Source: Kordia aestuariivivens (GTDB taxonomy: Bacteria > Bacteroidota > Bacteroidia > Flavobacteriales > Flavobacteriaceae). Taken from it: 64,000 bases of DNA. Numbering within the stretch: the first letter of the stretch is position 1; each line of letters opens with the position of its first letter. The position numbers and the translations under genes are program-made. Below, piece by piece: positions 9,025-18,131 of this stretch. Under the pieces are notes generated by a model that was given only the letters and a program-made list of their open reading frames with translations, ran no database searches and was not told where the DNA came from. The stretch spans positions 1 through 64,000 of the forward strand of contig NZ_JACGWS010000020.1 of NCBI RefSeq assembly GCF_014397005.1, in the 5' to 3' direction.

Positions 9025-10146
9025 CTACAGATTTTTCTTGTATGTTTTCCGGCGTTTATGCGTTACAGGTTCAAAATGTTTCCAAAGTTGATGAATGGCT
9101 GTGTTTTCAATCAATTCGGGCGTTCGGATACAAGTTTCAATCCCTTTTTCGGTAAATGTGAGGTAATATTCCATGAATAGAATTGCCGTTAATCCTTTAT
9201 TTTGATATTCCGGATGCACGCCAATTAAGTAGAATGTGATGTTTTTTGGTTTTTTTCGCGCTTTCAATAAGTGGAAAATCCCGAAAGGAAATAATTTCCC
9301 TTTCATCTTTTGCAAAGCTTCCGCAAAGGATGGCATTACAATTGCAAAAGCGACTAATTTATCATCTTTATCAACGACAAACTTTATAAATTCGGGATTG
9401 ATAAAATTCAAATAACGTTCTTTAAAATATGCTTTCTGAATATCATTAATCGGAACAAAAGAAGCCAATGACGCATACGATTCGTTGAATAAATCAAACA
9501 TTTGATCTACATACGGCATAATGTCTTTTGTCTTGGTAAAATTGAGTTCGCGCAGTTGATACCGCTTTTTGACTAGGTTTTGAACGCGTTCAAAGAACTT
9601 CGGTTTTACGTTTTCAAACGGAAATTTATTTTCTAAATATTCTTTTTCTTTAACGAGTCCGTGATGAATGAGGTGTTTTTCATAATATGGATGATTGTAC
9701 CAAGTTATCATCGTTCCAATATGATCAAATCCTTCGGTAAGCACACCCACTTTATCTAAGTTTGAAAATCCAACCGGACCCTCCATGTATTCTAATTTGT
9801 GCGTTTGACCAATTTCTGCCACTTTAGCAAGTAAAGCACCTGAAACTTCCAGATCATCAATCATATCAAACCAGCCAAAACGCATTTTGGAAAGTTTCTG
9901 TTCTTTTACTTCTATCCAATTGACAATAGCTGCGACACGACCTACAATTTTTCCACCTCTATACGCTAAGAAAAAGCGCGCTTCTGCATCCAAAAATGCA
10001 GGGTTTTTATCTTTGTCAAACGTTTCTAATTCATCTTTTATAATTGGTGGAACCCAATATTTAGAACCTTTATAGAGACCAAAAGGAAATTTTACAAAAG
10101 TTTTTAATTCCTTCTTATTGGCTACTTCTCGTACGTCAATCATCAA
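9025..10146 (-). CDS. GNAT-like acetyltransferase domain protein
   Basis: A 373-residue soluble protein. Residues about 25-150 begin FPFGLYKGSKYWVPP, a signature of a large bacterial family of double GNAT-fold proteins (YghO-like). Residues about 310-350 contain LIGVHPEYQNKGLTAILFMEYY, an acetyl-CoA-binding type motif (Q-N-K-G-L). It probably transfers an acyl group to an unknown small molecule or protein. It ends 28 bp before the next upstream gene's stop, so co-transcription is possible. ATG codons at 10146 and 10143 are equivalent choices. Confidence 0.72.
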   Translation of the reverse strand: MMIDVREVANKKELKTFVKFPFGLYKGSKYWVPPIIKDELETFDKDKNPAFLDAEARFFLAYRGGKIVGRVAAIVNWIEVKEQKLSKMRFGWFDMIDDLEVSGALLAKVAEIGQTHKLEYMEGPVGFSNLDKVGVLTEGFDHIGTMITWYNHPYYEKHLIHHGLVKEKEYLENKFPFENVKPKFFERVQNLVKKRYQLRELNFTKTKDIMPYVDQMFDLFNESYASLASFVPINDIQKAYFKERYLNFINPEFIKFVVDKDDKLVAFAIVMPSFAEALQKMKGKLFPFGIFHLLKARKKPKNITFYLIGVHPEYQNKGLTAILFMEYYLTFTEKGIETCIRTPELIENTAIHQLWKHFEPVTHKRRKTYKKNL

Positions 10147-10173
10147 TCATTAATTTGGTTAGTGAAAAGGAAT

Positions 10174-11148
10174 CTAGTTATTGTCGTCTCCGTCGTCTTC
10201 ATCTTCATCTTCGTCTTTTTTCTTTTTAGGATCTTCACCTTTTGGATCTTGCTCGTCAATAGGAATAAGCTCATCAACGTGCCAATCATCAAATCGATAT
10301 GAAATTCCGATAGAAGCAAATAAACGTGTTGGTGTATTTTTCACACTTGCGCCAATTCCGCCATCCAACTGAAAATCGTCACCTAATAAATAAGCACTAC
10401 CAGCTCTAAACAAAGCATCTGCATATTGATCACTATCAATTCCTTGATGTTCTACAAAAGCAGACCATTTTGGATTGTCAAAGGCATGCGTGAGTGATAA
10501 AGTATAGCTTAACTCTTTTGAATCTGAAGTAATTCGATTGTAGGTAATATTAGAAACAAAAACCCAACTTCCTGCAAAGTGACTTTGCGTTGCTAACGTA
10601 ACTTTAGGACTCACTGAAGGCTCCGTAGCGGGAAAATAAGGATTGTCTGAAAAAATAAAATTTGCACCAACATACACACCAATTGCAGGAATTAAATCTT
10701 TCCAACGGAATGAATTATTTGCTTTCCAACTTAGTAAATTAGGTTTTTCTTGTGAAGATTTAATATACGGATCGTACACCATATATTTTGCACCAATAGT
10801 ATGTGATAAAAAGCCGTTTCTATTAAACTCTTGTGCTGGATTTGTTGCATTACTCGTAAATGTATCAAACTGGTATGAACCTTCCCAACTAATTTCTAGC
10901 TGTTCTTTAAACAGCCCATAACGCAATGCGAAATCAAGTCCAAAAGCTTGTACTTCCGTATTTAGTTTCTTGTGATCTTGCTGCTCTACAAACATACCAC
11001 CTTCAAATTGAATTACATTTTTCCCAACAGAAAAAGCACCAATAGAAGCACCAGGACGGTTAGAATTGATGACTTCCGTATACTGCGCAAAGGCAGAAGT
11101 GGATAAAAATAAAAAACTAAGGACTGCAAAGAAAGAATTTGTTTTCAT
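10174..11148 (-). CDS. Outer-membrane beta-barrel protein, transporter-like
   Basis: A 324-residue protein with a signal peptide (MKTNSFFAVLSFLFLSTSAFAQ), then alternating beta-strands typical of the MetA-pathway/phenol transporter-like outer-membrane family. I chose ATG 11148 because it places the signal peptide at the N-terminus; the frame stays open upstream but has a non-secretory sequence. The C-terminus is an acidic and lysine low-complexity tail (KKKKDEDEDEDDGDDNN), possibly periplasmic or metal-binding. Substrate unknown. Confidence 0.75.
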   Translation of the reverse strand: MKTNSFFAVLSFLFLSTSAFAQYTEVINSNRPGASIGAFSVGKNVIQFEGGMFVEQQDHKKLNTEVQAFGLDFALRYGLFKEQLEISWEGSYQFDTFTSNATNPAQEFNRNGFLSHTIGAKYMVYDPYIKSSQEKPNLLSWKANNSFRWKDLIPAIGVYVGANFIFSDNPYFPATEPSVSPKVTLATQSHFAGSWVFVSNITYNRITSDSKELSYTLSLTHAFDNPKWSAFVEHQGIDSDQYADALFRAGSAYLLGDDFQLDGGIGASVKNTPTRLFASIGISYRFDDWHVDELIPIDEQDPKGEDPKKKKDEDEDEDDGDDNN

Positions 11149-11326
11149 GTGTCTATATGTTGTTGTTTTTTGTATGAGTCTTGTGAAACAGCGATATAAG
11201 TAACTTGCTTTGGTTTTAAAATTCAAGCAGCGATGTTTCACCTTATTTTTTAATAGGTTAAATTCAAAACTACATAAAATTATAGTTTTTTATCTAGTAA
11301 AACCGATAATAAATCTGTATAAATTG

Positions 11327-11334
11327 TATTTTTG
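11327..11334 (+). promoter_or_regulatory. -7 promoter box (TATTTTTG)
   Basis: A perfect TAnnTTTG match 24 nt before ATG 11359. It overlaps the TTG that would be the start of a longer reading frame, which argues for the ATG. Confidence 0.5.
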
Positions 11335-11358
11335 AAAAAATATACGTTACAGAATAAT

Positions 11359-11610
11359 ATGGGAGTACTTAGAACAATAGCAATAATCATTCTAGTCATT
11401 TACGGATTACGGATTTTAGCTAGATTATTCGCACCAGTAATGATACGTTACGTAGCTAAGAAGGCTGAGAAAAAGTTTTCTGAGCAATTCAAGCAACATG
11501 CAGAAAATCAACAACGTACCAAAGAAGGCGAAACTAGTATTGATAAAATGCCAGATACAAAGTCATCTAAAAATGTAGGTGAATATATAGATTTTGAAGA
11601 AGTTGACTAA
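11359..11610 (+). CDS. DUF4834 family membrane-anchored protein
   Basis: An 83-residue protein with one N-terminal membrane segment (VLRTIAIIILVIYGLRILARLF) followed by a basic helix and a charged tail ending EYIDFEEVD. That layout and the tail fit the small Bacteroidota DUF4834 family, of unknown function. ATG 11359 is preferred over the in-frame TTG at 11332, which lies within the promoter box. In this group DUF4834 often sits before a YfhO-type gene, as here (83 bp gap). Confidence 0.8.
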   Translation: MGVLRTIAIIILVIYGLRILARLFAPVMIRYVAKKAEKKFSEQFKQHAENQQRTKEGETSIDKMPDTKSSKNVGEYIDFEEVD

Positions 11611-11693
11611 CAATTCAGTCATTTAAAATACCTTTCCAAAAAGGTTTAGTATATTGCTTTTATTACTTTACACGCTAAAAAAAACTACATCAA

Positions 11694-14231
11694 GTGAATA
11701 TAGATTTCAAAAAAATAATTCCTCACGCAGTAGCATTGTTGTTGTTTGTTGTGATGTCTTTGGCATATTTTTATCCAGTAGTACAAGGGAAAAAAATTCA
11801 ACAGACCGATATTGTTCAATATGCTGGAATGGCAAAAAAACAAAATCAATTTCGTGAAGCTACAGGTGAAGAATTGTATTGGACAGACAACGCTTTTGGC
11901 GGAATGCCAACGTATTTACTTGGAGCACGTTATCCACATTCATACATTAAAACACTCGATCGTACACTTCGTTTTTTACCGCGCCCAGCAGATTATCTAT
12001 TTCTCTATTTTTTAGGAATTTATGTATTGCTACTCGTGATGAAAGTCAATTATAAACTCGCCTTTCTCGGTGCAGTCGCCTTCGGGTTTTCCACGTATTT
12101 TATCATTATTCTCGGCGTTGGACACAACGCCAAAGCACATGCAATTGCGTACTTTCCGTTAGTTTTGGCAGGAATTCTGTTAACATTTCAGCGGAAATAT
12201 ATTTGGGGGTTTCTGCTCACCGCAGTCGCCATGTCGTTGGAAATTATGACGGCGCATCCGCAAATGACGTATTATTTGATGCTTTTGGTAATTGTATTAG
12301 GAATTGTATATTTCTTCAGCACCTTATTCAGCAAAGAAAAACCGTTTAAGTTTACTAAGAACTATTTTGAGAAAGCGTTTAAAAATAACGATTTACCACA
12401 CTTTTTTAAAGCAGTCGGATTATTATCAGCCGCCGTAGTTTTAGGAATTGGCGTCAACGGTACAAACTTATTAACGACCAAGCAATACGCTGATTGGAGT
12501 ATGCGTGGAAAGAGTGAATTAACCATCAATCCTGATGGTTCAAAAAAAGAACGCCAAGGACTTTCTAAAGAATATATTACCGAATATAGTTACGGTAAAA
12601 TGGAAACGTTCAACTTGTTGATGCCGAGATTTATGGGTGGTGCAAATTCCGAAGATTTAGGAACAGATTCTAAAACGTATAAGTTTTTATTACAACGAAA
12701 TATTCCTGCTTTGCAGGCTAAAGATATTGTAAAGAATATTCCAGCTTATTGGGGACAACAACCTATTGTTGCTGGACCAGCATACATAGGAGCCGTCATT
12801 ATATTCTTGGCATTCTTAGGATTATTTTTGGTCAGAAGTAGAGCAAAATGGTGGCTTGTTGGCGGAATTTTAATGTCATTGCTATTATCGTGGGGGAAAA
12901 ATCTCAGTTTCCTAACAGATTTCATGCTTGATTATTTCCCGCTGTACAGCAAATTTAGAGCTGTTTCTTCTATCCAGGTTATCTTAGAATTATGTATTCC
13001 TATTTTAGGAGTGTTGGCTTTAGCCAGCTTGTTCAATAAGGAAATTGCTATTGAAAAAAAGAAAAAAGCAGTATATATAAGTACTGCAATTCTCAGTGGA
13101 ATCATTTTATTCTTTATGCTGTTTAAATCGTCATTGTTTGATTTTGTTGGTTTGAGCGATGAATATTATGAAAAAGCTATTTTCGGACCAGAATTGATGG
13201 AGATTATTCGTGAAGATCGATCAGCGATATTAACAAAAGATGCGATTCGTTCTTTACTTTTAATTCTAGCAACAGCAGTAGTTGTTTGGTCATTTATCAA
13301 AGAAAAATTAAAAGAAAATATTGTCATTGTTCTTTTAGTTGGATTGTTATTATTTGACTTAGTAAGCATTGCAAGACATTATGTATCTACGGAAGGATTT
13401 GTTTCAAAAGCACAGTTTGAACATCCGTATAGAACACTTGAAGTAGACAAACAAATTTTACAAGATAAAGGACATTACCGCGTGTTTGAACCGAGATTAC
13501 GCATGGCAAATTCGCGAACTGCATACTTTCACAATACACTTGGTGGTTATCATGCAGCCAAACCACGACAGTTTCAAGAGTTATACGATTTCTATTTAGA
13601 TCATGGAAATGAAAAATTTGAAGTAACCGCGCGGAACATCAATGTGATTAATATGATGAATGTAAAATACATCATTAAAGACCTAGATGGTGAACAAGAT
13701 CAGGCTGGCGCGGGCGCAATAGCCTTGCTTAATCCGTATCCAAATGGAAATGCTTGGTTTGTGAAAAAACTAAATGTTGTTGATACTGCCGATGAAGAAA
13801 TGCTATCACTTTTTGGTTTAGACACTAAAGAAGAAGCTGTGATTAGAAAAGGACAAGTTGCCGCAGAAATTTTAAAAGAAACCTACGGAAAAGATTCGTT
13901 GTCTAGTATAGAACTGATTTCATACTTACCAAGTGAATTAAAATATACTGCTGAAAATAGTGCTGCTGGTTTAGCCGTGTTTTCTGAAATTCATTATCCA
14001 CATGGTTGGAACGCGTATATTGATGGGGAATTAGTTCCACATTATCGTGTGAATTACGTATTGAGAGCTTTAGAAGTTCCGGCAGGAAAACATACCATCG
14101 ATTTTAAATTTGAACCAAAAATAGTAAGCACAGGAATAGCGGTCTCTTTAACAAGTACCATCATTTTAGTGTTATTGATTCTCGGAGCGCTATATTATGA
14201 ATTTAAGCGTAGGAGAGAAGTGAAAGCATAA
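11694..14231 (+). CDS. YfhO family polytopic membrane protein
   Basis: An 845-residue membrane protein of the YfhO/GT-C-like superfamily: about 12 membrane helices in the first 560 residues, then a large extracytoplasmic domain and a final membrane helix near 820-838. The WTDNAFGGMPTY segment near residue 60 and HPQMTYYLMLL are typical. B. subtilis YfhO works in glycosylation of cell-envelope polymers. The start is GTG 11694; no ATG lies nearby before the first membrane helix. It is followed after 11 bp by a glycosyltransferase, consistent with a shared role in envelope or lipid glycosylation. Confidence 0.85.
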   Translation: MNIDFKKIIPHAVALLLFVVMSLAYFYPVVQGKKIQQTDIVQYAGMAKKQNQFREATGEELYWTDNAFGGMPTYLLGARYPHSYIKTLDRTLRFLPRPADYLFLYFLGIYVLLLVMKVNYKLAFLGAVAFGFSTYFIIILGVGHNAKAHAIAYFPLVLAGILLTFQRKYIWGFLLTAVAMSLEIMTAHPQMTYYLMLLVIVLGIVYFFSTLFSKEKPFKFTKNYFEKAFKNNDLPHFFKAVGLLSAAVVLGIGVNGTNLLTTKQYADWSMRGKSELTINPDGSKKERQGLSKEYITEYSYGKMETFNLLMPRFMGGANSEDLGTDSKTYKFLLQRNIPALQAKDIVKNIPAYWGQQPIVAGPAYIGAVIIFLAFLGLFLVRSRAKWWLVGGILMSLLLSWGKNLSFLTDFMLDYFPLYSKFRAVSSIQVILELCIPILGVLALASLFNKEIAIEKKKKAVYISTAILSGIILFFMLFKSSLFDFVGLSDEYYEKAIFGPELMEIIREDRSAILTKDAIRSLLLILATAVVVWSFIKEKLKENIVIVLLVGLLLFDLVSIARHYVSTEGFVSKAQFEHPYRTLEVDKQILQDKGHYRVFEPRLRMANSRTAYFHNTLGGYHAAKPRQFQELYDFYLDHGNEKFEVTARNINVINMMNVKYIIKDLDGEQDQAGAGAIALLNPYPNGNAWFVKKLNVVDTADEEMLSLFGLDTKEEAVIRKGQVAAEILKETYGKDSLSSIELISYLPSELKYTAENSAAGLAVFSEIHYPHGWNAYIDGELVPHYRVNYVLRALEVPAGKHTIDFKFEPKIVSTGIAVSLTSTIILVLLILGALYYEFKRRREVKA

Positions 14232-14242
14232 TTCCCCTAATT

Positions 14243-15529
14243 ATGGCTAAAAAAGTAATCATTGTCTCGTATTATTGGCCACCAGCTGGTGGACCTGGCG
14301 TGCAACGTTGGTTGAAGTTCGTAAAGTATTTACGTGATTTCGATATTGAACCAATTTTGTATGTTCCAAAGAATCCGAGTTACCCAATTATTGACGAAAC
14401 GTTTTCGGATGATATTCCGAAAGATATCACGATTTTGAAGCAATCGATTATTGAGCCTTACGCATTCGCGACTTTATTCTCGAAGAAAAAAACAAAGAAA
14501 ATTAGCAAGGGTATTATTGCGAAAGAGAAACAGACGCTTATTGAAAAGTTGTTACTCTACATTCGTGGAAACTTTTTTATTCCAGATGCCCGTAAATATT
14601 GGGTGAAACCTTCTGTGAAATTTCTAAAAAAATACATCACTGAACATACTATTGAAACCATTATTACTACGGGTCCGCCACATAGTTTACATTTAATTGG
14701 ACTTAAACTGCGAAAGCAATTGCCTATAAAATGGGTTGCTGATTTTAGAGATCCTTGGACAACGATTGGTTATCATGAGGAATTGAAATTGACTAAAAAA
14801 TCGAAGCGGAAACATTATAAACTTGAAGCTGAGGTTTTACAAACGGCAGATCAAATTGTAACGACAAGTTTTACTACACGCGAAGAATTTCTAAACCTTA
14901 CAAAACAACCTATTGAAGTGATTACGAATGGTTATGACGTTGAAAAACATGCTAAAACTTCTCTAGATGAAAAGTTCACAATTTCACATATAGGTTCGTT
15001 ACTTTCTGAGCGAAATCCTGAGATTTTATGGGAAGTTTTGTCCGAATTAATTCAAACTGATGCAACTTTTGCAACTGATTTTCAACTGCAGTTTGCGGGC
15101 GTAGTAAGCGATCGCATTCAGCGAAAAATTACAGCAGCCGGATTGAGCAATCATACAATTTATTTCGGTTATGTATCACATCAAAAAGCATTGCAATTGC
15201 AACGTGCCTCGCAAGTATTGTTAGTCATTGAGATTGATGCCGAAAAAACAAAGGGAATTATAGCTGGAAAATTATTTGAATATATGGCTGCGGAGCGACC
15301 AATTATCGGAATCGGACCAAAAGATGCCGATATTTCTAAGATTATTCAGGAAACCAATACAGGAAGGTACTTTTTGTATACTGAAAAAGAAAAACTCAAA
15401 GCGGAAATTGTAGCGTATTATGAAGCGTTTAAGACAAAACAATTGCAGACTTCACCTATTGGATTGCAGAAATATTCGCGAAAAGCGTTGACTAAAAAGT
15501 TAGCTGATTTGCTTCACAAGCTTTCGTGA
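14243..15529 (+). CDS. GT4-type glycosyltransferase
   Basis: A 428-residue protein with a GT-B layout. The N-terminus VIIVSYYWPPAGGPGVQRW is the usual donor-loop start of GT4-like enzymes of Bacteroidota. The C-terminal domain has GKLFEYMAAERPIIGIGP, where the E of FEYMA is the conserved nucleotide-sugar contact. It probably adds a sugar to a cell-surface glycan from the cytoplasmic face. It lies 11 bp after the YfhO gene, so the two are almost certainly one transcript. Sugar and acceptor are unknown. Confidence 0.87.
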   Translation: MAKKVIIVSYYWPPAGGPGVQRWLKFVKYLRDFDIEPILYVPKNPSYPIIDETFSDDIPKDITILKQSIIEPYAFATLFSKKKTKKISKGIIAKEKQTLIEKLLLYIRGNFFIPDARKYWVKPSVKFLKKYITEHTIETIITTGPPHSLHLIGLKLRKQLPIKWVADFRDPWTTIGYHEELKLTKKSKRKHYKLEAEVLQTADQIVTTSFTTREEFLNLTKQPIEVITNGYDVEKHAKTSLDEKFTISHIGSLLSERNPEILWEVLSELIQTDATFATDFQLQFAGVVSDRIQRKITAAGLSNHTIYFGYVSHQKALQLQRASQVLLVIEIDAEKTKGIIAGKLFEYMAAERPIIGIGPKDADISKIIQETNTGRYFLYTEKEKLKAEIVAYYEAFKTKQLQTSPIGLQKYSRKALTKKLADLLHKLS

Positions 15530-15676
15530 TCAATCAAGATATATTTAGGTTGCTTTTTTCTTTTTCTGAAGTATAAACATAGTTTCATTATTAAATGCAA
15601 TACTTATTGTAGCAATAACTAACGCTATTTACCACCATATTTTTTGTAAGAATAGGAATCTTAAAAAAAGTGTTTC

Positions 15677-15690
15677 ATGACCTACGTCAT
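15677..15690. promoter_or_regulatory. Palindrome ATGAC-CTAC-GTCAT, possible operator
   Basis: A perfect 5+4+5 dyad lies 57 bp before the start at 15747. The half-site and 4-nt spacing recall sites of CRP/FNR-family regulators, but no specific regulator can be named from sequence. Confidence 0.35.
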
Positions 15691-15746
15691 TTTTTAAATA
15701 GCTGACATCTAGTAGATTTAGTCTATAAACCAAAAACTTAAGACTA

Positions 15747-16874
15747 ATGAAAACGACAACTATTTTACTTATTGCACTCTGTTCAATGGTCTCTTTTAGC
15801 CAAACAGAGAAGGAAGGTGATATTCTAATTGACAAGACACAGCAGGATGACACCTATCGCGCTGGAGAAACGATCAAAGTAAATGCTGTGATTCAGGGAG
15901 ACTTGGTGATCGCAGGAGGAAAACTCATTGTTAATGATAGTATTAACGGAGACTTGACAGCAGCTGGAGGAGAATTATTTATCAACGGTTATGTAGCAGA
16001 TGACGTTCGTATAGCGGTTGGAAGAACTACTATTGACTCAGAAATTGGCGACGATTTATATGTTTTTGGTGGAGAAGTTATCCTCACTGAAAATGCTATA
16101 ATACACGGGAACCTTACTTGTTTTGCCGGGAATATTGAAATGAATGGCATCGTCATTGGAAAGCTTGAGATTAAAGGAGATGACGTTCTTATTAATGGAA
16201 CTATAAAAGAAACCTCAAAAATAATAGGGGAAGATATCATTATTGGTGCAAATGCCAAATTTCACAAGGAAGTTGTGTATTGGAATAGCGATGGAGAAAT
16301 AGATTTTAGTAATTCGTTGATCAACACTAAAGCTCAATTTAATGAAGATTTTGGTAAAGAAAAATCAGAATTATCTTTAACTACTTTTGGCACGGCTTCC
16401 TTTTCATTATGGATCTTTTATATATTGTCATCATTTCTAATGATTTTGGTTTTACACGCGCTCTTTAGAAATGCATTTTCAAATGCTGTTGAAGGTATAG
16501 AGAATAATTGGCTCAAAAGTTTTGGCTTTGGATTGATTTATTTACTTGGGATTCCATTATTAATTATCCTTGCTTTGTTAATTATTATAGGTATTCCTTT
16601 GGGACTTTTCGCAACGGTCATATTTATATTTAGTCTTCTTTTTGGTCATTTAATCGCTGCTTTACTAGTCGTTTATTATATCAAGTATAAAAAAGACAGG
16701 AATTGGGGATTTTGGAGTATTACATTCCTAGCATTAGTGTGTGCTATTGTATTGCGTTTGCTTACAATAATACCTTTTGTGGGTATATTCCTTTCTGTGG
16801 TCATTCTGTCAATTACTTATGGAGCATTGACTTTGAAGGTAATTCATTCTAAAAAGCAGCTAGTTAAAAATTAA
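15747..16874 (+). CDS. Bactofilin-like (polymer-forming) membrane protein
   Basis: A 375-residue protein with a signal peptide (MKTTTILLIALCSMVSFSQ). Residues about 30-165 form a short-period beta-repeat (INGDLTAAGGELFINGYV, then similar turns with GDD and GG), as in bactofilin-like polymer-forming proteins. Residues about 210-365 hold four or five membrane segments. Such fusions are annotated as polymer-forming cytoskeletal proteins, though the signal peptide places the repeats outside the cytoplasm. It heads an operon with the next two genes (4-bp gap, then overlap). Confidence 0.72.
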   Translation: MKTTTILLIALCSMVSFSQTEKEGDILIDKTQQDDTYRAGETIKVNAVIQGDLVIAGGKLIVNDSINGDLTAAGGELFINGYVADDVRIAVGRTTIDSEIGDDLYVFGGEVILTENAIIHGNLTCFAGNIEMNGIVIGKLEIKGDDVLINGTIKETSKIIGEDIIIGANAKFHKEVVYWNSDGEIDFSNSLINTKAQFNEDFGKEKSELSLTTFGTASFSLWIFYILSSFLMILVLHALFRNAFSNAVEGIENNWLKSFGFGLIYLLGIPLLIILALLIIIGIPLGLFATVIFIFSLLFGHLIAALLVVYYIKYKKDRNWGFWSITFLALVCAIVLRLLTIIPFVGIFLSVVILSITYGALTLKVIHSKKQLVKN

Positions 16875-16878
16875 TATC

Positions 16879-17283
16879 ATGAATAAAGAACATCCAAATA
16901 TCAGTATTTTAAAGAGGTTCAACCCAGCAAATCCGAGTACAGTGTCTGAGGTGTTAGCCAAAGATTTTATTTGGCATTATATTAATCCTGAGCTGCCCGA
17001 GTTTGAAGGCGACTATATTGGTCTCTCTGGTTTGATGGATTTTTTCCAAAAATTAGCAGGTCGCACGAGTGGTTCCTTTAAGGTAAATACCATATCTGCA
17101 ACTCCTATAGGAGATGAAATAGTCATTGCACATGTTAAAGACACAATGTTATTGGACGGCAAACCAATGGAAATTGACGCTATTGTAGTATGGTGTATTA
17201 TGGAAGGTGAAATTAAAGAAGCTTGGGACATCCCGATTGTTCGCACAGCAAAAATGATAAAACCTTTAAAAGAAAAACAATGA
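16879..17283 (+). CDS. NTF2/SnoaL-like small protein
   Basis: A 134-residue protein with the cone-fold NTF2-like pattern: an early LKRFNPANPSTVSEVLAKDF helix, WHYINPELPEFEGDYIGLSGLMDFFQKL, and a beta-sheet ending in a WDIP motif. These folds bind small hydrophobic molecules or act as cyclases or isomerases, so no precise activity follows. It starts 4 bp after the upstream stop, and its own stop TGA overlaps the next start (ATGA), which suggests translational coupling. Confidence 0.72.
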   Translation: MNKEHPNISILKRFNPANPSTVSEVLAKDFIWHYINPELPEFEGDYIGLSGLMDFFQKLAGRTSGSFKVNTISATPIGDEIVIAHVKDTMLLDGKPMEIDAIVVWCIMEGEIKEAWDIPIVRTAKMIKPLKEKQ

Positions 17284-18038
17284 AACTAGTTGAGGTTACA
17301 CCAGAAAATGCGGAAAGAGAGACTTTCTTCTGTATAAAGGACACCAAAAGACAAGGATTTAAGGATAAAGTTAATTGGTTTGAAAAGCGTCATAAAGAAG
17401 GTTTAAGAATAAAAATCTTGAAAAACGATGAAGACAAGATGATTGGCTTTATTGAATATGTTCCAGCCAAAAATGCATGGCGACCTATAGATGCTGATAC
17501 TTATATGTTTATTCATTGTACTTATATTTACTCTAAAAAAGAGAGAAGTCAAGGGTATGGCTCACTCCTTATTGAAGAAGCCGAAAAAGAAGCAAGGGCC
17601 AGAGGTATGGATGGTGTATGTGTAATAACAAGCAAAGGTGGTTGGCTTGCGAATAAAAGCCTTTTTGAGAAAAATGGATTTGAGCAAATTGATGCAAAAG
17701 ACAGGTTTGAGCTTTTATCTAAAACATGGAACAAAGATGCTAAAAAACCGAAATTTCATGATTGGACAAGCCAACAAAAAAAATACAAAGGTTGGCACTT
17801 GCTCTATGCGGATCAGTGCCCTTGGAGCGAGAAATCAGTTGTAGCAATATTAAATGTTGCAATGGATTATGATGTAGATTTAAAAGTATCAAAAATAAAC
17901 ACAGTAAAGGAAGCAAAAATGGCGCCTTCTGGCTTTGGTGTTTTCAATCTTTTGCATGATGGAAAATTATTAGACGACCATTATTTGAGTGCTACACGAT
18001 TCAGAAGTATTTTAAAAAAAGAACTCAATATTACATAA
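17280..18038 (+). CDS. GNAT acetyltransferase with YoaP-like domain
   Basis: A 252-residue protein. Residues about 1-150 form a GNAT domain with the acetyl-CoA loop RSQGYGSLL (residues 89-97). Residues about 170-250 match the YoaP-like C-terminal domain: GWHLLYADQCPWSEKSV with Cys180 in a thioredoxin-like position, and APSGFGVFNL. The frame is open from 17223, but ATG 17280 gives the conserved MKLVEVTPEN start and overlaps the previous stop by ATGA. Substrate unknown. A strong terminator follows. Confidence 0.83.
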   Translation: MKLVEVTPENAERETFFCIKDTKRQGFKDKVNWFEKRHKEGLRIKILKNDEDKMIGFIEYVPAKNAWRPIDADTYMFIHCTYIYSKKERSQGYGSLLIEEAEKEARARGMDGVCVITSKGGWLANKSLFEKNGFEQIDAKDRFELLSKTWNKDAKKPKFHDWTSQQKKYKGWHLLYADQCPWSEKSVVAILNVAMDYDVDLKVSKINTVKEAKMAPSGFGVFNLLHDGKLLDDHYLSATRFRSILKKELNIT

Positions 18039-18068
18039 CGATTTTGATATCAAATATTGATAAAAGAA

Positions 18069-18106
18069 AAAACCTTGCTTCATCTGTTACGATGAAGCAA
18101 GGTTTT
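18069..18106. terminator. Bidirectional terminator between convergent genes
   Basis: A perfect 16-bp stem (AAAACCTTGCTTCATC and its complement) with loop TGTTAC has T-runs on both sides. It serves the plus-strand YoaP operon and the minus-strand gene ending at 18132. Confidence 0.9.
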
Positions 18107-18131
18107 CTTTTATAACTAAACAACTTATATT

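Noticed and set aside
10181-10372. Open frame of serine-rich sequence on the plus strand
   Set aside because: It is the antisense of the acidic Asp/Glu/Lys tail of the outer-membrane protein; GAT and GAA codons read backwards give Ser and Phe.
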